Shown here one piece after another: positions 33,601 through 41,212 of a stretch of 64,000 nt of DNA (positions are counted from its first letter, which is position 1; the number at the start of each line of letters is the position of its first letter). Source of the DNA: Bacteroidota bacterium (GTDB taxonomy: Bacteria > Bacteroidota > Bacteroidia > Flavobacteriales > Flavobacteriaceae); the NCBI GenBank assembly GCA_018829465.1, contig JAHJTN010000001.1, positions 108,223-172,222 of the forward strand, read 5' to 3'. A program made the translations under genes and the position numbers. The notes below the pieces were generated by a model. That model was not told where the DNA came from. It saw only the letters and a program-made list of their open reading frames with translations, and did no database searches.

Positions 33601-35113
33601 CTGCTTTTAGGTTGTAATCGTCAATTTTGACCGATCCTTCAAAAACACCTTTGACGATGTTGCCGGACAGGTTGATGTTGGTAAAGTCGTATTGGTTGTA
33701 TCCAATGCTGCTGATATTTCCAAAAACAGTGGTGTTGAGCGTATTGCGATTCAGTCCGCTTCCGATGGCGTTTACATCCATGGTCAGTTTGCCTAATTTG
33801 GGATTGTCGAGCAACGTTCCCAGCTCAAAATCTGTAGTTTGCACATTGCCGGAGTATGTCCATTTGTCTGCATCTGACAGATTCAGCATTTCAAAATTTA
33901 AAATGCTTTTGCCTATTTGCGTTTCCAAATCCACATCTGCCTTCAGCTGGTTGCCGTTGAGTTCCAAGATACCAAAAGTACTGATGCGACCCAATTTTTC
34001 GGTAATTTCAGGTATGTCATTCCCCAAAACATCGGGCATCAATACAGCCAAACTGTTGCGGCTCGTTGTCAAGTCGGACAAGCGGCTCTCCATAGCAAAA
34101 TCGGCTTCGTTAAAAATATTTTTAAAGGTAAAATAGCCGTCTATGGAAGTGCCCACATTGCTGTTTATTTTCAAATCGTCTAGTTGAAAATGGTTGAGCG
34201 TACCGGTCATGTGTGTGCGGAGTTCGACCACCACATCATGTCCAAATTCGTTGTAATACAAATTGATGTCACGCATGGCGACAATGGCTTCGTCAATTTT
34301 AAAATTCCACTGAATCAGGTTATTGAAATCCTTAAAATCGCCGGCTTTGTAGCCCAATGCAAAACTTCCGTTTAAAGAAGAATAGGCCGTTTTGATGCGC
34401 ATATTATCCAGTCGGATTTGTTCGCGCAGATACGCAAAATTTCCGGATAACTGTTTAACTTCCAAACCCATGAATCCGTTGAAAGACAGTTTTTGAATAT
34501 CCGTACTCACCTCCGGGCCTTCGATTACAAAATCCTCTAAATAAGCGTTTAGGTCGGACAGGTCAACAATTTCGGGCGTATTCAAATCATAGTCGTAGTA
34601 GCGATACACCCCATTGATGAGCAAAACAGACTTCATTCGCATAAAAAAGGGCTTGTTGCTTGGTACGGCATCGGGATTATTGCTTTCCAATTTGGCTATA
34701 AAAATATCCAGATTAGTCAAGACTTCGCCTTCGTACAGCATCATATTGAATACAAAATCTTCCATTTTCACACTGCCCAGTTCCAATTGTCCCTTGAAGA
34801 GTTTGGCGGCGCTTACCAATGATGTATTGAGCTTGCGGGCAAAGATGAGTGTATCTTGCTTGTAATCCGCTATGTAAATATCTCTCAGGGAAACCGCACC
34901 TAAAAAAGAAAGATCTACTTTTCCAATTTGAATGTTTGTTTTGTATTTTTCATTGATCGAAGTGGTTATTTTTTTGGCGAGGTAGGTCTGTACTGCCGGT
35001 ATCGACAATATCAAACTGAGCGTCACCAAAAAAATCAGGGATCCGGCCAGAAATCGCTTTGCTATTTTTTTAAATTTTTCGATAGCCTTCGTATGTTGTA
35101 TTTTTGTTCTCAC
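30644..35113 (-). CDS. tamB: TamB-like translocation and assembly module protein
   Basis: A 1489-residue AsmA/TamB-family protein that would span the periplasm as a long beta-groove and carry lipid between membranes or help assemble outer-membrane proteins. A single N-terminal membrane helix (about residues 20-42; FLAGSLIFLVTLSLILSIPA) anchors it; the bulk is repetitive beta-rich sequence and the last 400 residues are the conserved DUF490 domain, ending in a region with NGTLRAKVFNRQTQVQF. The start is a GTG at 35113, as there is no ATG near the helix. A -7-like box TACTTTTG at 35113-35120 overlaps that GTG and is probably chance, or the start is wrong. It is divergent from tsaD. Confidence 0.88.
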   Translation of the reverse strand: MRTKIQHTKAIEKFKKIAKRFLAGSLIFLVTLSLILSIPAVQTYLAKKITTSINEKYKTNIQIGKVDLSFLGAVSLRDIYIADYKQDTLIFARKLNTSLVSAAKLFKGQLELGSVKMEDFVFNMMLYEGEVLTNLDIFIAKLESNNPDAVPSNKPFFMRMKSVLLINGVYRYYDYDLNTPEIVDLSDLNAYLEDFVIEGPEVSTDIQKLSFNGFMGLEVKQLSGNFAYLREQIRLDNMRIKTAYSSLNGSFALGYKAGDFKDFNNLIQWNFKIDEAIVAMRDINLYYNEFGHDVVVELRTHMTGTLNHFQLDDLKINSNVGTSIDGYFTFKNIFNEADFAMESRLSDLTTSRNSLAVLMPDVLGNDIPEITEKLGRISTFGILELNGNQLKADVDLETQIGKSILNFEMLNLSDADKWTYSGNVQTTDFELGTLLDNPKLGKLTMDVNAIGSGLNRNTLNTTVFGNISSIGYNQYDFTNINLSGNIVKGVFEGSVKIDDYNLKAEAKGLADFSQATKRFELNAKIPFANLYDTNLYTQDKLSVFSGNVDVNFSGTELNDFVGYIQFTNTTYGNVREEYYFDDFTIRSDFRDKEHLISINSKDIIDGEVSGFFKIEEIGSLVNNALGSIYTNYVPQEVSPGQYADFKFDVYNKLLDAFFPGIVLGAGTQIKGRLDGNTNQFEFSFDSSNIVIYDNEIKDFTLTFDNQNPLFNAYIEASQIHSKYYDIQSFSMVNINARDTLFFRSEFDGGKKANDRFELNFYHTINKDNRSVVGFKKSDLTFKGSTWSINKENNNRNYLVFDEGFKNFSINQIVAKHQNEEIGLNGVARDSSYKDLKFSFKNVHLEKVTPDIDSLRLDGLVNGNILLLQSENEYFPTSFLTIDDFEINKILMGDLRLDVIGSDNLSEFDVDASLRKNNKFESLSAEGKIFVGNENTTLNIDVALNNLDVKGFSPLGGTAIDRIRGNISGNAVLTGALKNPSWTGSLTLNNSGMRIPYLNVDLDFPKSATVRLSDRQMLFDAWRVTDVKYKTAALLNGSISHDNFVDWRMDMNLNTERLLVLDTQEDIVSLYYGTGFISGNAQLYGPLDNLVIDVQAQTQRGTNFVIPISDAATVGDSSFIRFITPEEKLLRGQGLSSSFDEIKGLSLNFDLDVTQEALIEVQIDKENGSSLRGNGVGNLLIEINTNGKFNMWGDFIAMNGNYGFKYKGIIDKKFEVIRGGTITWDGDPMQAQVNIQAVYKTESNPSILLESQTVTRKIPTFVYISILGNLTQPELDFTIDFPNATAQVKSEIQFRLDDDEQRQTQALSLISAGTFFNNSSTFGQAGANLFSESASNIVNDLFQDDNNKFNLGIDYVQADRTPDYEAEGRVGVAFETQLSDRVLINGKVGVPTGGVSESVVVGDVEVEFLLNENGTLRAKVFNRQTQVQFIGEQEGYTQGVGLSYQVDFETFKDLMQRIFKSKKEKQIIELPKQTAKPESPLPGFIEFKNN
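35099..35106 (+). promoter_or_regulatory. Possible -7 box for tsaD
   Basis: TATTTTTG fits TAnnTTTG and ends 24 nt before the tsaD ATG. It lies inside the 5' end of the divergent tamB gene; no TTG is at the exact -33 spacing. Confidence 0.4.
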
Positions 35114-35129
35114 AAAAGTAGCAAATTTT

Positions 35130-36158
35130 ATGCCCGACCGCGAACCAACTGTTTATATACTTGCCATTGAATCTTCATGTGATGACACGGCGGCGGCTGT
35201 ACTGCAAAACGCAACTGTGCTATCCAATGTTGTGGCAGATCAAAAAATACATCAAGCCTTTGGCGGTGTGGTGCCTGAATTGGCTTCCAGGGCGCACCAG
35301 CAAAACATTGTTCCGGTGGTACACCAAGCCTTGGCACAAGCCGGAATTGACAAAAATCAGCTGCATGCTATTGCTTTCACAAAAGGTCCGGGTTTGTTAG
35401 GCTCTCTGTTGGTCGGAATGTCTTTCGCAAAATCTCTTTCACAAGCCTTAAAAATTCCACTGATAGAAGTCAACCACATGCAAGGTCATATTTTGGCGCA
35501 TTTTATAGATGATAAAAACAAGATAAAACCCACTTTTCCTTTTCTGGCACTGACGGTTTCCGGTGGCCACACCCAGCTGATTCGGGTAGATGATTACTTT
35601 AACATGACGGTTTTGGGACAATCTAAAGACGATGCGGTGGGTGAAGCCTTTGACAAATCTGCCAAGTTGCTAGGTTTGCCCTATCCGGGAGGACCACTGA
35701 TAGACAAATACGCACAGACGGGCAATCCGTATCGGTTTACGTTCACTAAACCCAAAATGGACGGATTTGACTACAGTTTTAGCGGCATCAAAACGGCGAT
35801 TTTAAATTTTATTCATAAAGAAAAAGTCAAAAATCCGGATTTTATCGAAGAAAATCTAGCCGATATTTGTGCTTCCATTCAACACACTTTGATTGAAATT
35901 TTGTTCGACAAACTCGTTTTGGCTGTGCAGCAAACGGGTATTACCAAGGTGGCTGTGGGTGGCGGTGTTTCGGCCAATTCGGCATTGCGACGGAAGTTAG
36001 AAGCATACAGCAAAGACAAAAACTGGACTATTTACATTCCTGATTTTGAATACACTACTGACAATGCTGCGATGATTGGCATCGTTGGCTATTTAAAATT
36101 TTTAAAGAACGATTTTACAGACGAAAGCATCAGTTCAACTGCAAAATATCCACTCTGA
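35130..36158 (+). CDS. tsaD: tRNA N6-threonylcarbamoyladenosine transferase TsaD
   Basis: A 342-residue ASKHA-fold enzyme that makes the universal t6A37 modification in ANN-decoding tRNAs. ILAIESSCDDTAAAVL starts the nucleotide fold; INHMQGHILAHF-like LIEVNHMQGHILAHF provides the metal-binding His pair; TVSGGHTQLI and VAVGGGVSANSALRRKL are further family motifs. The length and organisation are normal. rsmE follows after one base, so the two are likely co-transcribed. Confidence 0.97.
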   Translation: MPDREPTVYILAIESSCDDTAAAVLQNATVLSNVVADQKIHQAFGGVVPELASRAHQQNIVPVVHQALAQAGIDKNQLHAIAFTKGPGLLGSLLVGMSFAKSLSQALKIPLIEVNHMQGHILAHFIDDKNKIKPTFPFLALTVSGGHTQLIRVDDYFNMTVLGQSKDDAVGEAFDKSAKLLGLPYPGGPLIDKYAQTGNPYRFTFTKPKMDGFDYSFSGIKTAILNFIHKEKVKNPDFIEENLADICASIQHTLIEILFDKLVLAVQQTGITKVAVGGGVSANSALRRKLEAYSKDKNWTIYIPDFEYTTDNAAMIGIVGYLKFLKNDFTDESISSTAKYPL

Positions 36159-36159
36159 A

Positions 36160-36870
36160 ATGCAACTCTTTTACCAACCCGAACTCGATCAAACACACAC
36201 AAACTGCCTTTTTCCTACGGCTGAAAGTCTTCACTTGGCAAAGGTGTTGCGAAAAAAATCGGGTGACTTGGTACAAGTTACCAATGGAAAGGGATATGTT
36301 TTTGACGTTCAATTGACGCATATACACGCCAAACAATCTGTCGGAGAAATTGTCGGGACACATTTTGAAGCACCGGACGCTTTTCACCTGCATTTGGCAG
36401 TGGCGCCTACAAAATCGATGGATCGCTTCGAATGGTTTTTGGAAAAAGCCACCGAAATTGGCATACACGAAATCACACCTATTATTTGTGAAAATTCCGA
36501 AAGGAATATTGTAAAAACAGAAAGGTTGCAAAAAATCTTACAAGCGGCTATGAAGCAATCGCTTAGGTTGTATTTACCGCAGTTAAACGAACCCGTATCG
36601 TTGACAACATTTTTAGAAAACACCCAAGCTGCTCAGCGCTTTATAGCGTATTGTGGTGATGCCGACCAAAAACCATTAACCAGCTTAGTCCAACCCAATA
36701 CAGCAGTATTGTTACTCATAGGTCCTGAAGGTGATTTTTCAGAAAAAGAAATTACCAAGGCCCTACAGCAAAATTTTCAAGCTGTAACTTTTGGAAAAAA
36801 GCGATTGAGAACGGAAACCGCCGCATTGGTTGGTTGTCATATTGTAAACCTCGCTAATTTGTCTGCCTAA
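36160..36870 (+). CDS. rsmE: 16S rRNA (uracil1498-N3)-methyltransferase
   Basis: A 236-residue SPOUT methyltransferase. The N-terminal PUA-like domain (about 1-70) contains HLAKVLRKKSGD; the trefoil-knot domain includes APTKSMDRFEWFLEKATEIG, LLIGPEGDFSEKEI (SAM site) and FGKKRLRTETAALVG at the knot. These match RsmE throughout. It directly follows tsaD and overlaps the convergent gene downstream by 17 bp. Confidence 0.95.
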   Translation: MQLFYQPELDQTHTNCLFPTAESLHLAKVLRKKSGDLVQVTNGKGYVFDVQLTHIHAKQSVGEIVGTHFEAPDAFHLHLAVAPTKSMDRFEWFLEKATEIGIHEITPIICENSERNIVKTERLQKILQAAMKQSLRLYLPQLNEPVSLTTFLENTQAAQRFIAYCGDADQKPLTSLVQPNTAVLLLIGPEGDFSEKEITKALQQNFQAVTFGKKRLRTETAALVGCHIVNLANLSA

Positions 36871-38008
36871 CACCTACCCACTTGATTTTGGTCATCAAAA
36901 CTTTGGGTAATTTCACAAAGATTGCTTGGTAGGCTATAGTGTTTCTGATAAACCCATATAGCTTTTCTTTGTCAAAATAATAAGCAAAAACACAATTGAT
37001 TAGTAGAAAGGCGCATGCTCCAATGATGGCCTCGTCCGGGCTTAGGGCATTTTTGAATTGCTTATTGATGCCCAAACCTAGCCAACTTCCGTATAGCAGT
37101 GCAAAATGCAGAATGTAAATGGTGAGCGTACGGGCACCTAGGCGTTGCACGATACTGCCTGTAAAGAGCCTACGCAAGGCAATAAAAACTGTAAAAAAGA
37201 TAAAAACGTCGCCTAGCCTGATAAATAAATAGTTGTTGGCAGCAATCCGTTGCAGTAAGTTTAGATTGAACATGTCGCCCGCCCAAAGAAAAAATGGAGA
37301 CGAGAGGAAAATGAGCAACAATCCTGTGGGCAAAAACACCGCAGGCGCCCAGGCGAGTAAATTTTTATAGTCTTTGTATTTATAAAAAACCCAACCCAAA
37401 CTGCCACCAATAGCAGCATAGCCAAACCAAGGAATAATGGTAAAACTGGAACCATAGACATTTGTAAAATAGTTAGCTAAAAATCTAGGCAGAAAATCAA
37501 CAGCTGCTTTGTCGTAAAAAGGATGAAGCAAAAAAATACAGATTCCGATGAGTGCCATTGCGTAGGGAAACCATTTAATATTCAATTTTGAAAAGAGTAA
37601 ATAGAGTCCAACAATACCTATGATGGACAGTCCGATACAATGTAGAACATCTATCATCCAAAACGCACTGTTTATCTTGCCGCTGAATAACATCCAAATA
37701 TTAAGGCGCAACAAATAGCCCCAGAAGATGATGTACAACGCCCTGCGAATACCTTTCTTTACGCGAGGGTTTTGCCAGCCGCGCAGTGGATTTCGGATGA
37801 GCAAGTAGGTAAATATAAAGCCGGAAACCGTGAAGAACAGCGGTGCTGTAATGCCTCTGAAATATTTCCAGGTTGTATAAGCCATACTACTGTCCACACG
37901 GTAGGATATATCCAAAGTTTCGTATATAAAATGACCTTGCAACATCATCAAGATGGCAAAAGTTCGCATGGCATCTATATAAAACAATCTGTTGGAAGGT
38001 AGGCTCAT
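36854..38008 (-). CDS. Membrane acyltransferase-like protein (DUF1624 / HGSNAT type)
   Basis: A 384-residue protein with about ten transmembrane helices. The N terminus FYIDAMRTFAILMMLQGHFI matches the start of the DUF1624/heparan-alpha-glucosaminide N-acetyltransferase-like family, where the Arg and the GH pair lie near the active site; LFFTVSGFIFTYLLIR is the next conserved helix. Such proteins transfer acyl groups across the membrane to sugars or envelope glycans. No substrate can be assigned. It is a single gene, convergent with rsmE, with a strong hairpin upstream that ends the neighbouring AhpD-like gene. Confidence 0.8.
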   Translation of the reverse strand: MSLPSNRLFYIDAMRTFAILMMLQGHFIYETLDISYRVDSSMAYTTWKYFRGITAPLFFTVSGFIFTYLLIRNPLRGWQNPRVKKGIRRALYIIFWGYLLRLNIWMLFSGKINSAFWMIDVLHCIGLSIIGIVGLYLLFSKLNIKWFPYAMALIGICIFLLHPFYDKAAVDFLPRFLANYFTNVYGSSFTIIPWFGYAAIGGSLGWVFYKYKDYKNLLAWAPAVFLPTGLLLIFLSSPFFLWAGDMFNLNLLQRIAANNYLFIRLGDVFIFFTVFIALRRLFTGSIVQRLGARTLTIYILHFALLYGSWLGLGINKQFKNALSPDEAIIGACAFLLINCVFAYYFDKEKLYGFIRNTIAYQAIFVKLPKVLMTKIKWVGVRQTN

Positions 38009-38092
38009 GTACCTGTTTATTTTTTTGCAAATGTAAACTTTTTTCCGTTCGACTAAAAAATATCACACTGATTTATAGAAAGGTACAAAAGC

Positions 38093-38121
38093 AAAAAGAC
38101 CATCCAGAAAGATGGTCTTTT
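38093..38121 (-). terminator. Terminator of the AhpD-like gene
   Basis: AAAAGACCATC (38094-38104) pairs perfectly with GATGGTCTTTT (38111-38121) around a six-base loop. On the minus strand the stem ends in a run of T, about 20 nt after the stop at 38141. It could also work in the other direction. Confidence 0.8.
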
Positions 38122-38140
38122 ATACAAAACAGACAGGTTT

Positions 38141-38722
38141 CTATGCGTGTTGAGACGCTTTCCAAGCCCTTCCGGCAAATGCAGGGTCGGGTTTGGTGTG
38201 AAAAATATGATTGGAATAGTTGCTGATAATTTTAACAGATATGGCTAAAATGATTTCCAAAATGTGATTTTCGGTATATCCGGCATTCAGAAAAGCTTGG
38301 GCATCTTCCGGGCTGGGATTACCGCGTTTGACAACCATCGTTTTGGTAAACTGATGCAATGCGTTCAATTTTTCATCCTGTATGGCTTCGCCGTTGCGCA
38401 AAGCTTCGGTTACCTCTTTGGGCACCTTGGAGGCTACGTCTGCCAGAAAGCTATGGGCTGCCATACAATATTCACAAGCATTTTCGTAGCTGATGGTTAA
38501 AAAGACTACCTCTACTTCTGTTTGTGAAAAGTTGGTTCTTTTGCGCAGGGCATCATAACCCAATCTGTAGGTGGCCAACAAATCGGGGTGGTTTGCCATG
38601 TTACCATACATGGTCGGAATCATTCCCATTTCGTCTTGCGCCGCTTGCAGCAATTTTTTGGCTTCGGCATTGTTCGTATCTAAACCCAAGGTGGGCAGAG
38701 AAGTTTTAAAAACATGACTCAT
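38141..38722 (-). CDS. AhpD-like / carboxymuconolactone decarboxylase family protein
   Basis: A 193-residue all-helical AhpD-type protein. YENACEYCMAAHSFLADVA has the CxxC-x3-His active-site motif of alkylhydroperoxidase-like enzymes. EIILAISVKIISNYSNHIFH follows near the C terminus. The TetR-family regulator gene lies 26 bp upstream on the same strand, so the pair forms a small operon that the regulator may control in response to an oxidant or electrophile. It is longer than the AhpD-like protein encoded at 26684-27043 and not a close paralogue. Confidence 0.88.
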   Translation of the reverse strand: MSHVFKTSLPTLGLDTNNAEAKKLLQAAQDEMGMIPTMYGNMANHPDLLATYRLGYDALRKRTNFSQTEVEVVFLTISYENACEYCMAAHSFLADVASKVPKEVTEALRNGEAIQDEKLNALHQFTKTMVVKRGNPSPEDAQAFLNAGYTENHILEIILAISVKIISNYSNHIFHTKPDPAFAGRAWKASQHA

Positions 38723-38748
38723 AATTATTGAAATTTAAGGTTAAACAT

Positions 38749-39327
38749 TTATTTTTTAAGTATAAAAGGAAGTTGAAATTCGAAAAAATCTGAAAAAGCG
38801 AGACCATTCCTTTCTACTTTCATACGGGTGAGCACACCGTAAAAAGCATCGAGTAAAAAATCCGCCATTTTGCCAGTCTCTTCAACCGCTTTTTGATTGT
38901 CAAAATGCAAAAATATAAAGGTGACAAGCCGCATTTTTATTTTCATTCTCGTTTGGCTTATGGCTTCGGAAATCCGGGGAAAGTCGGCACCAACCTCGGT
39001 AGAAAGGTTACCCAAAAGGCAGGAGCAGTTGAAACCGGTTGATTGAAATCTTTTAACAACCTCTCTAAAGTAGGTTTCTATTTTTTTATAAGCTGATGCC
39101 TGTTTACCTAGGTAAATTTTATCCAGTAATTCCAGTAAACCTTTTTCGTATTGCGCAATAGCCTGGAGTGTAAATTGCTCTTTGCTTTCAAAAAAATTAT
39201 AGAAAGAACCTTTCGGAATCTGACACGCATTTAAAATATCGGTCACGCCTGTTTGGTGATAACCTCCCCTACACATCAGTAGGATGCCTTTGTCTAATAT
39301 TTCGCTTTTTTGATGTTTTCGGTTCAT
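38749..39327 (-). CDS. TetR/AcrR-family transcriptional regulator
   Basis: A 192-residue regulator with an N-terminal TetR helix-turn-helix (about residues 10-55): DKGILLMCRGGYHQTGVTDI and CQIPKGSFYNFFESKEQF. The C-terminal ligand domain resembles the NemR/AcuR-like group; it contains a Cys pair in NCSCLLGNLSTE that might sense thiol-reactive compounds. It heads a two-gene operon with an AhpD-like protein. No clear operator palindrome was found in the short upstream stretch. Confidence 0.9.
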   Translation of the reverse strand: MNRKHQKSEILDKGILLMCRGGYHQTGVTDILNACQIPKGSFYNFFESKEQFTLQAIAQYEKGLLELLDKIYLGKQASAYKKIETYFREVVKRFQSTGFNCSCLLGNLSTEVGADFPRISEAISQTRMKIKMRLVTFIFLHFDNQKAVEETGKMADFLLDAFYGVLTRMKVERNGLAFSDFFEFQLPFILKK

Positions 39328-39492
39328 ACACCAATTAGACCGTTCTGTTTGAAATTCCTTACAAAAAAAAATAAAATTAATGATTTATCACGCTAAGGCT
39401 ATTATACAGAGGCGTCTAAAACTTTTTTCACAATGAGTATTCGCCATCTTTAAGCTTGCAAGACAAAGAAAAGTGCGTTTTGTCCAACAGAT

Positions 39493-39533
39493 ATAAAAAT
39501 TAAAAACCGCCCGGGCTAACCTTCCCAAGCGGC
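39493..39533 (-). terminator. Terminator downstream of the OmpW-like gene
   Basis: On the minus strand GCCGCTTGGG (39524-39533) pairs with CCCGGGCGGT (39506-39515) over 10 bp including G-U pairs, followed by TTTTTAATTTTTAT. It lies 27 nt after the OmpW stop. Confidence 0.85.
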
Positions 39534-39559
39534 TTTCAACTAACCAAAAACTGCGTATG

Positions 39560-40189
39560 TTAGAACCTAAAACCTACGCCAAAACCAATAATGATGGGAT
39601 TTAAATCTACCTCTACAGGCACACTTGTTGTCAAGTTGACCTGTGCATCTACATCAGTGGAAAGAATTAACTGTTTCACATCCAGATTTAAAAACCATTT
39701 GTCATTCAAAAAATAATCTACGCCCAATTGAAAGGCAAAACCAAAACTATCATCGTAGTCCATGTCTACAATATCTCCATTGCTTTCTTCATAAAAAATA
39801 GTATAATTGACACCCGCACCCACATAAGGCTTCCAGTTTTCCATCGGAAGGTGGTATTGCAGGGTTAAAGTAGGAGGCAAAAGCCACACCCCGCCAAGAC
39901 TCACATCGCTACCCAAATCTACTTCGTGATAGGTAGTGGCCAGAATCAATTCAGCGGCTATGTTTTTAGTAAAAAAATAGGTAAAATCCACCTCGGGTGT
40001 AGCCGTTGCAGAAACATCCACCTCGGCTCCCGGAAGATTGTCGCTTTCGAAAGGTGAAACAAACAAGCCTCTGAAGCGAATTTGCCAACGTTTAAAATCT
40101 TCTTTGACGTCAGTTTCTTCGGGCTCTTGTGCAAACAAGGCTAGAGAAAAAAAGCTGATTGCTAGCGTTAAAAGAGTAAGTTTTTTCAT
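39560..40189 (-). CDS. OmpW-family outer-membrane beta-barrel protein
   Basis: A 209-residue exported protein with a signal peptide (LLTLAISFFSLALFAQ) and an eight-stranded barrel pattern of the OmpW family: FKRWQIRFRGLFVSPFES, PPTLTLQYHLP, WKPYVGAGVNYTIFY, and a C terminus ending in IIIGFGVGFRF with the terminal Phe required for outer-membrane insertion. It could form a small hydrophobic channel. A -7-like box TAATTTTG on the minus strand at 40221-40228 lies 32 bp upstream. It ends at a strong terminator. Confidence 0.88.
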   Translation of the reverse strand: MKKLTLLTLAISFFSLALFAQEPEETDVKEDFKRWQIRFRGLFVSPFESDNLPGAEVDVSATATPEVDFTYFFTKNIAAELILATTYHEVDLGSDVSLGGVWLLPPTLTLQYHLPMENWKPYVGAGVNYTIFYEESNGDIVDMDYDDSFGFAFQLGVDYFLNDKWFLNLDVKQLILSTDVDAQVNLTTSVPVEVDLNPIIIGFGVGFRF

Positions 40190-40344
40190 AGTTGAATTAG
40201 GTATGTTAGTTTTATACCTGCAAAATTAAAATGGTGGCATTTCTTAAATACTGATAAATGTCATAGAATATTAAAAAATAATTAATTAAAGGTCAAACTT
40301 TTGAAAGCATGTGATTGAAAAAAACACGAATTATATTAAAACAC

Positions 40345-40375
40345 TTGTAAATAAGGACGGCTTGTTATAAATTTG
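40345..40375 (+). promoter_or_regulatory. Promoter of the coiled-coil gene/zapA operon
   Basis: TTG at 40345-40347, 20 nt spacer, TAAATTTG at 40368-40375. This is a full match to the Bacteroidota consensus. Transcription would start near 40382, about 22 nt before the ATG at 40404. Confidence 0.75.
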
Positions 40376-40403
40376 AAAACGATTTCGTATTGAAAGTCAT
40401 CAC

Positions 40404-40694
40404 ATGAGTGAATTGTCGCAATTGGTTGTTGATGTTGATAATAAGTTGAACAAACTTATCATTAAACAGCAGCAATTGTTAATAGAAAACAAACAGTTGC
40501 GCAACGATTTAGCCATCTACAAGCGACAAATCTCCGAGCAGGCATCGGAGGTAGAAGCTTTGCAGAAACAAATTGAATCACTCAGGATAGCCTCGACGAT
40601 TTCCGGCAGTGACGCGTTTAAACATGAAACAAAAAACAAAATAAATACTTTGGTTCGCGAGATTGATAACTGTATTATTCAATTGTCCAAATGA
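40404..40694 (+). CDS. Small coiled-coil protein upstream of zapA
   Basis: A 96-residue protein that is almost wholly a predicted coiled coil: heptads run through LVVDVDNKLNKLIIKQQQLL and continue to about residue 65. It overlaps zapA by 4 bp (ATGA), so both are translated together. Proteins of this size and place in flavobacteria are often listed as hypothetical. By analogy with gamma-proteobacterial ZapB, a coiled-coil partner of ZapA at the division ring is plausible, but sequence alone does not show it. Confidence 0.78.
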   Translation: MSELSQLVVDVDNKLNKLIIKQQQLLIENKQLRNDLAIYKRQISEQASEVEALQKQIESLRIASTISGSDAFKHETKNKINTLVREIDNCIIQLSK

Positions 40695-40999
40695 ATGAAG
40701 ACCAAGAGTTGTTGAAGGTAAAAATAAGTATTGCTGACAGGGTTTATCCCCTGACGATCAAGCCGCAACAAGAAGAAAGTTTGCGCAAAGCAGCAAAAGA
40801 TATCGCACAACTCTCTAAGAAGTTTGAAGAACAGTACGAAGTGAAAGACAAACAAGATGTATTGGCCATGTGTGCCTTACAGTTTGCCGCCGCCACTGAA
40901 CAACAGAGTATTAAAAAAGAAGACGAAATCCAAGATTTTGAATCCAAGTTGCAGCTCTGGATTAAAAAAATGGATGAAGCTTTGGAAACACGTTCTTAA
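40691..40999 (+). CDS. zapA: Cell division protein ZapA
   Basis: A 102-residue ZapA, which bundles FtsZ filaments at midcell. The N-terminal KVKISIADRVYPLTIKPQQE is the ZapA head domain and the C-terminal half is a coiled coil used for dimer and tetramer formation. It overlaps the upstream coiled-coil gene and is followed by the 6S RNA gene and rny; the 6S promoter -33 element lies inside its last codons. Confidence 0.9.
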   Translation: MNEDQELLKVKISIADRVYPLTIKPQQEESLRKAAKDIAQLSKKFEEQYEVKDKQDVLAMCALQFAAATEQQSIKKEDEIQDFESKLQLWIKKMDEALETRS

Positions 41000-41010
41000 A
41001 AATATATTTG
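40982..41010 (+). promoter_or_regulatory. Promoter of the 6S RNA gene
   Basis: TTG at 40982-40984 and TATATTTG at 41003-41010, 18 nt apart, a perfect Bacteroidota promoter. It predicts initiation at about 41016, exactly where the 5' arm of the long RNA stem begins. Confidence 0.8.
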
Positions 41011-41015
41011 TTACT

Positions 41016-41193
41016 GCCTACACTAGTTAACAGGAATTGATAAACTCAACAGAAAACAATTCAAAAAGGTGAGTCAAAACTGTAAAAGCGCGCCGATGGT
41101 TTCAACACCTTATCGGATACTTGATCAGTTTGTTAGCCTTAAACCTGTCATTATGGAGTTTATACATACTTCACTGGTGTAGGCTTTTTTTTT
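41016..41193 (+). ncRNA. ssrS: 6S RNA
   Basis: 6S RNA mimics an open promoter and holds RNA polymerase in stationary phase. The 5' arm GCCTACACTAGT (41016-41027) pairs over 12 bp, with one G-U, with ACTGGTGTAGGC (41173-41184), and an inner ATAAACTC/GAGTTTAT stem follows. The middle about 110 nt can form the large bubble and terminal hairpin of 6S RNA. The 3' arm runs into nine T (41185-41193), an intrinsic terminator. A strong promoter precedes it. The setting between zapA and rny is the one I recall for flavobacterial ssrS. A 5' leader of rny is the alternative, but the terminator and closing stem favour a separate RNA. Confidence 0.85.
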
Positions 41194-41212
41194 ACCAACT
41201 AATACCAACATA

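Noticed and set aside
33627..34136. 169-residue plus-strand ORF inside tamB
   Set aside because: Antisense shadow; hydrophobic and Ser-rich only because it reads the complement of beta-rich codons.
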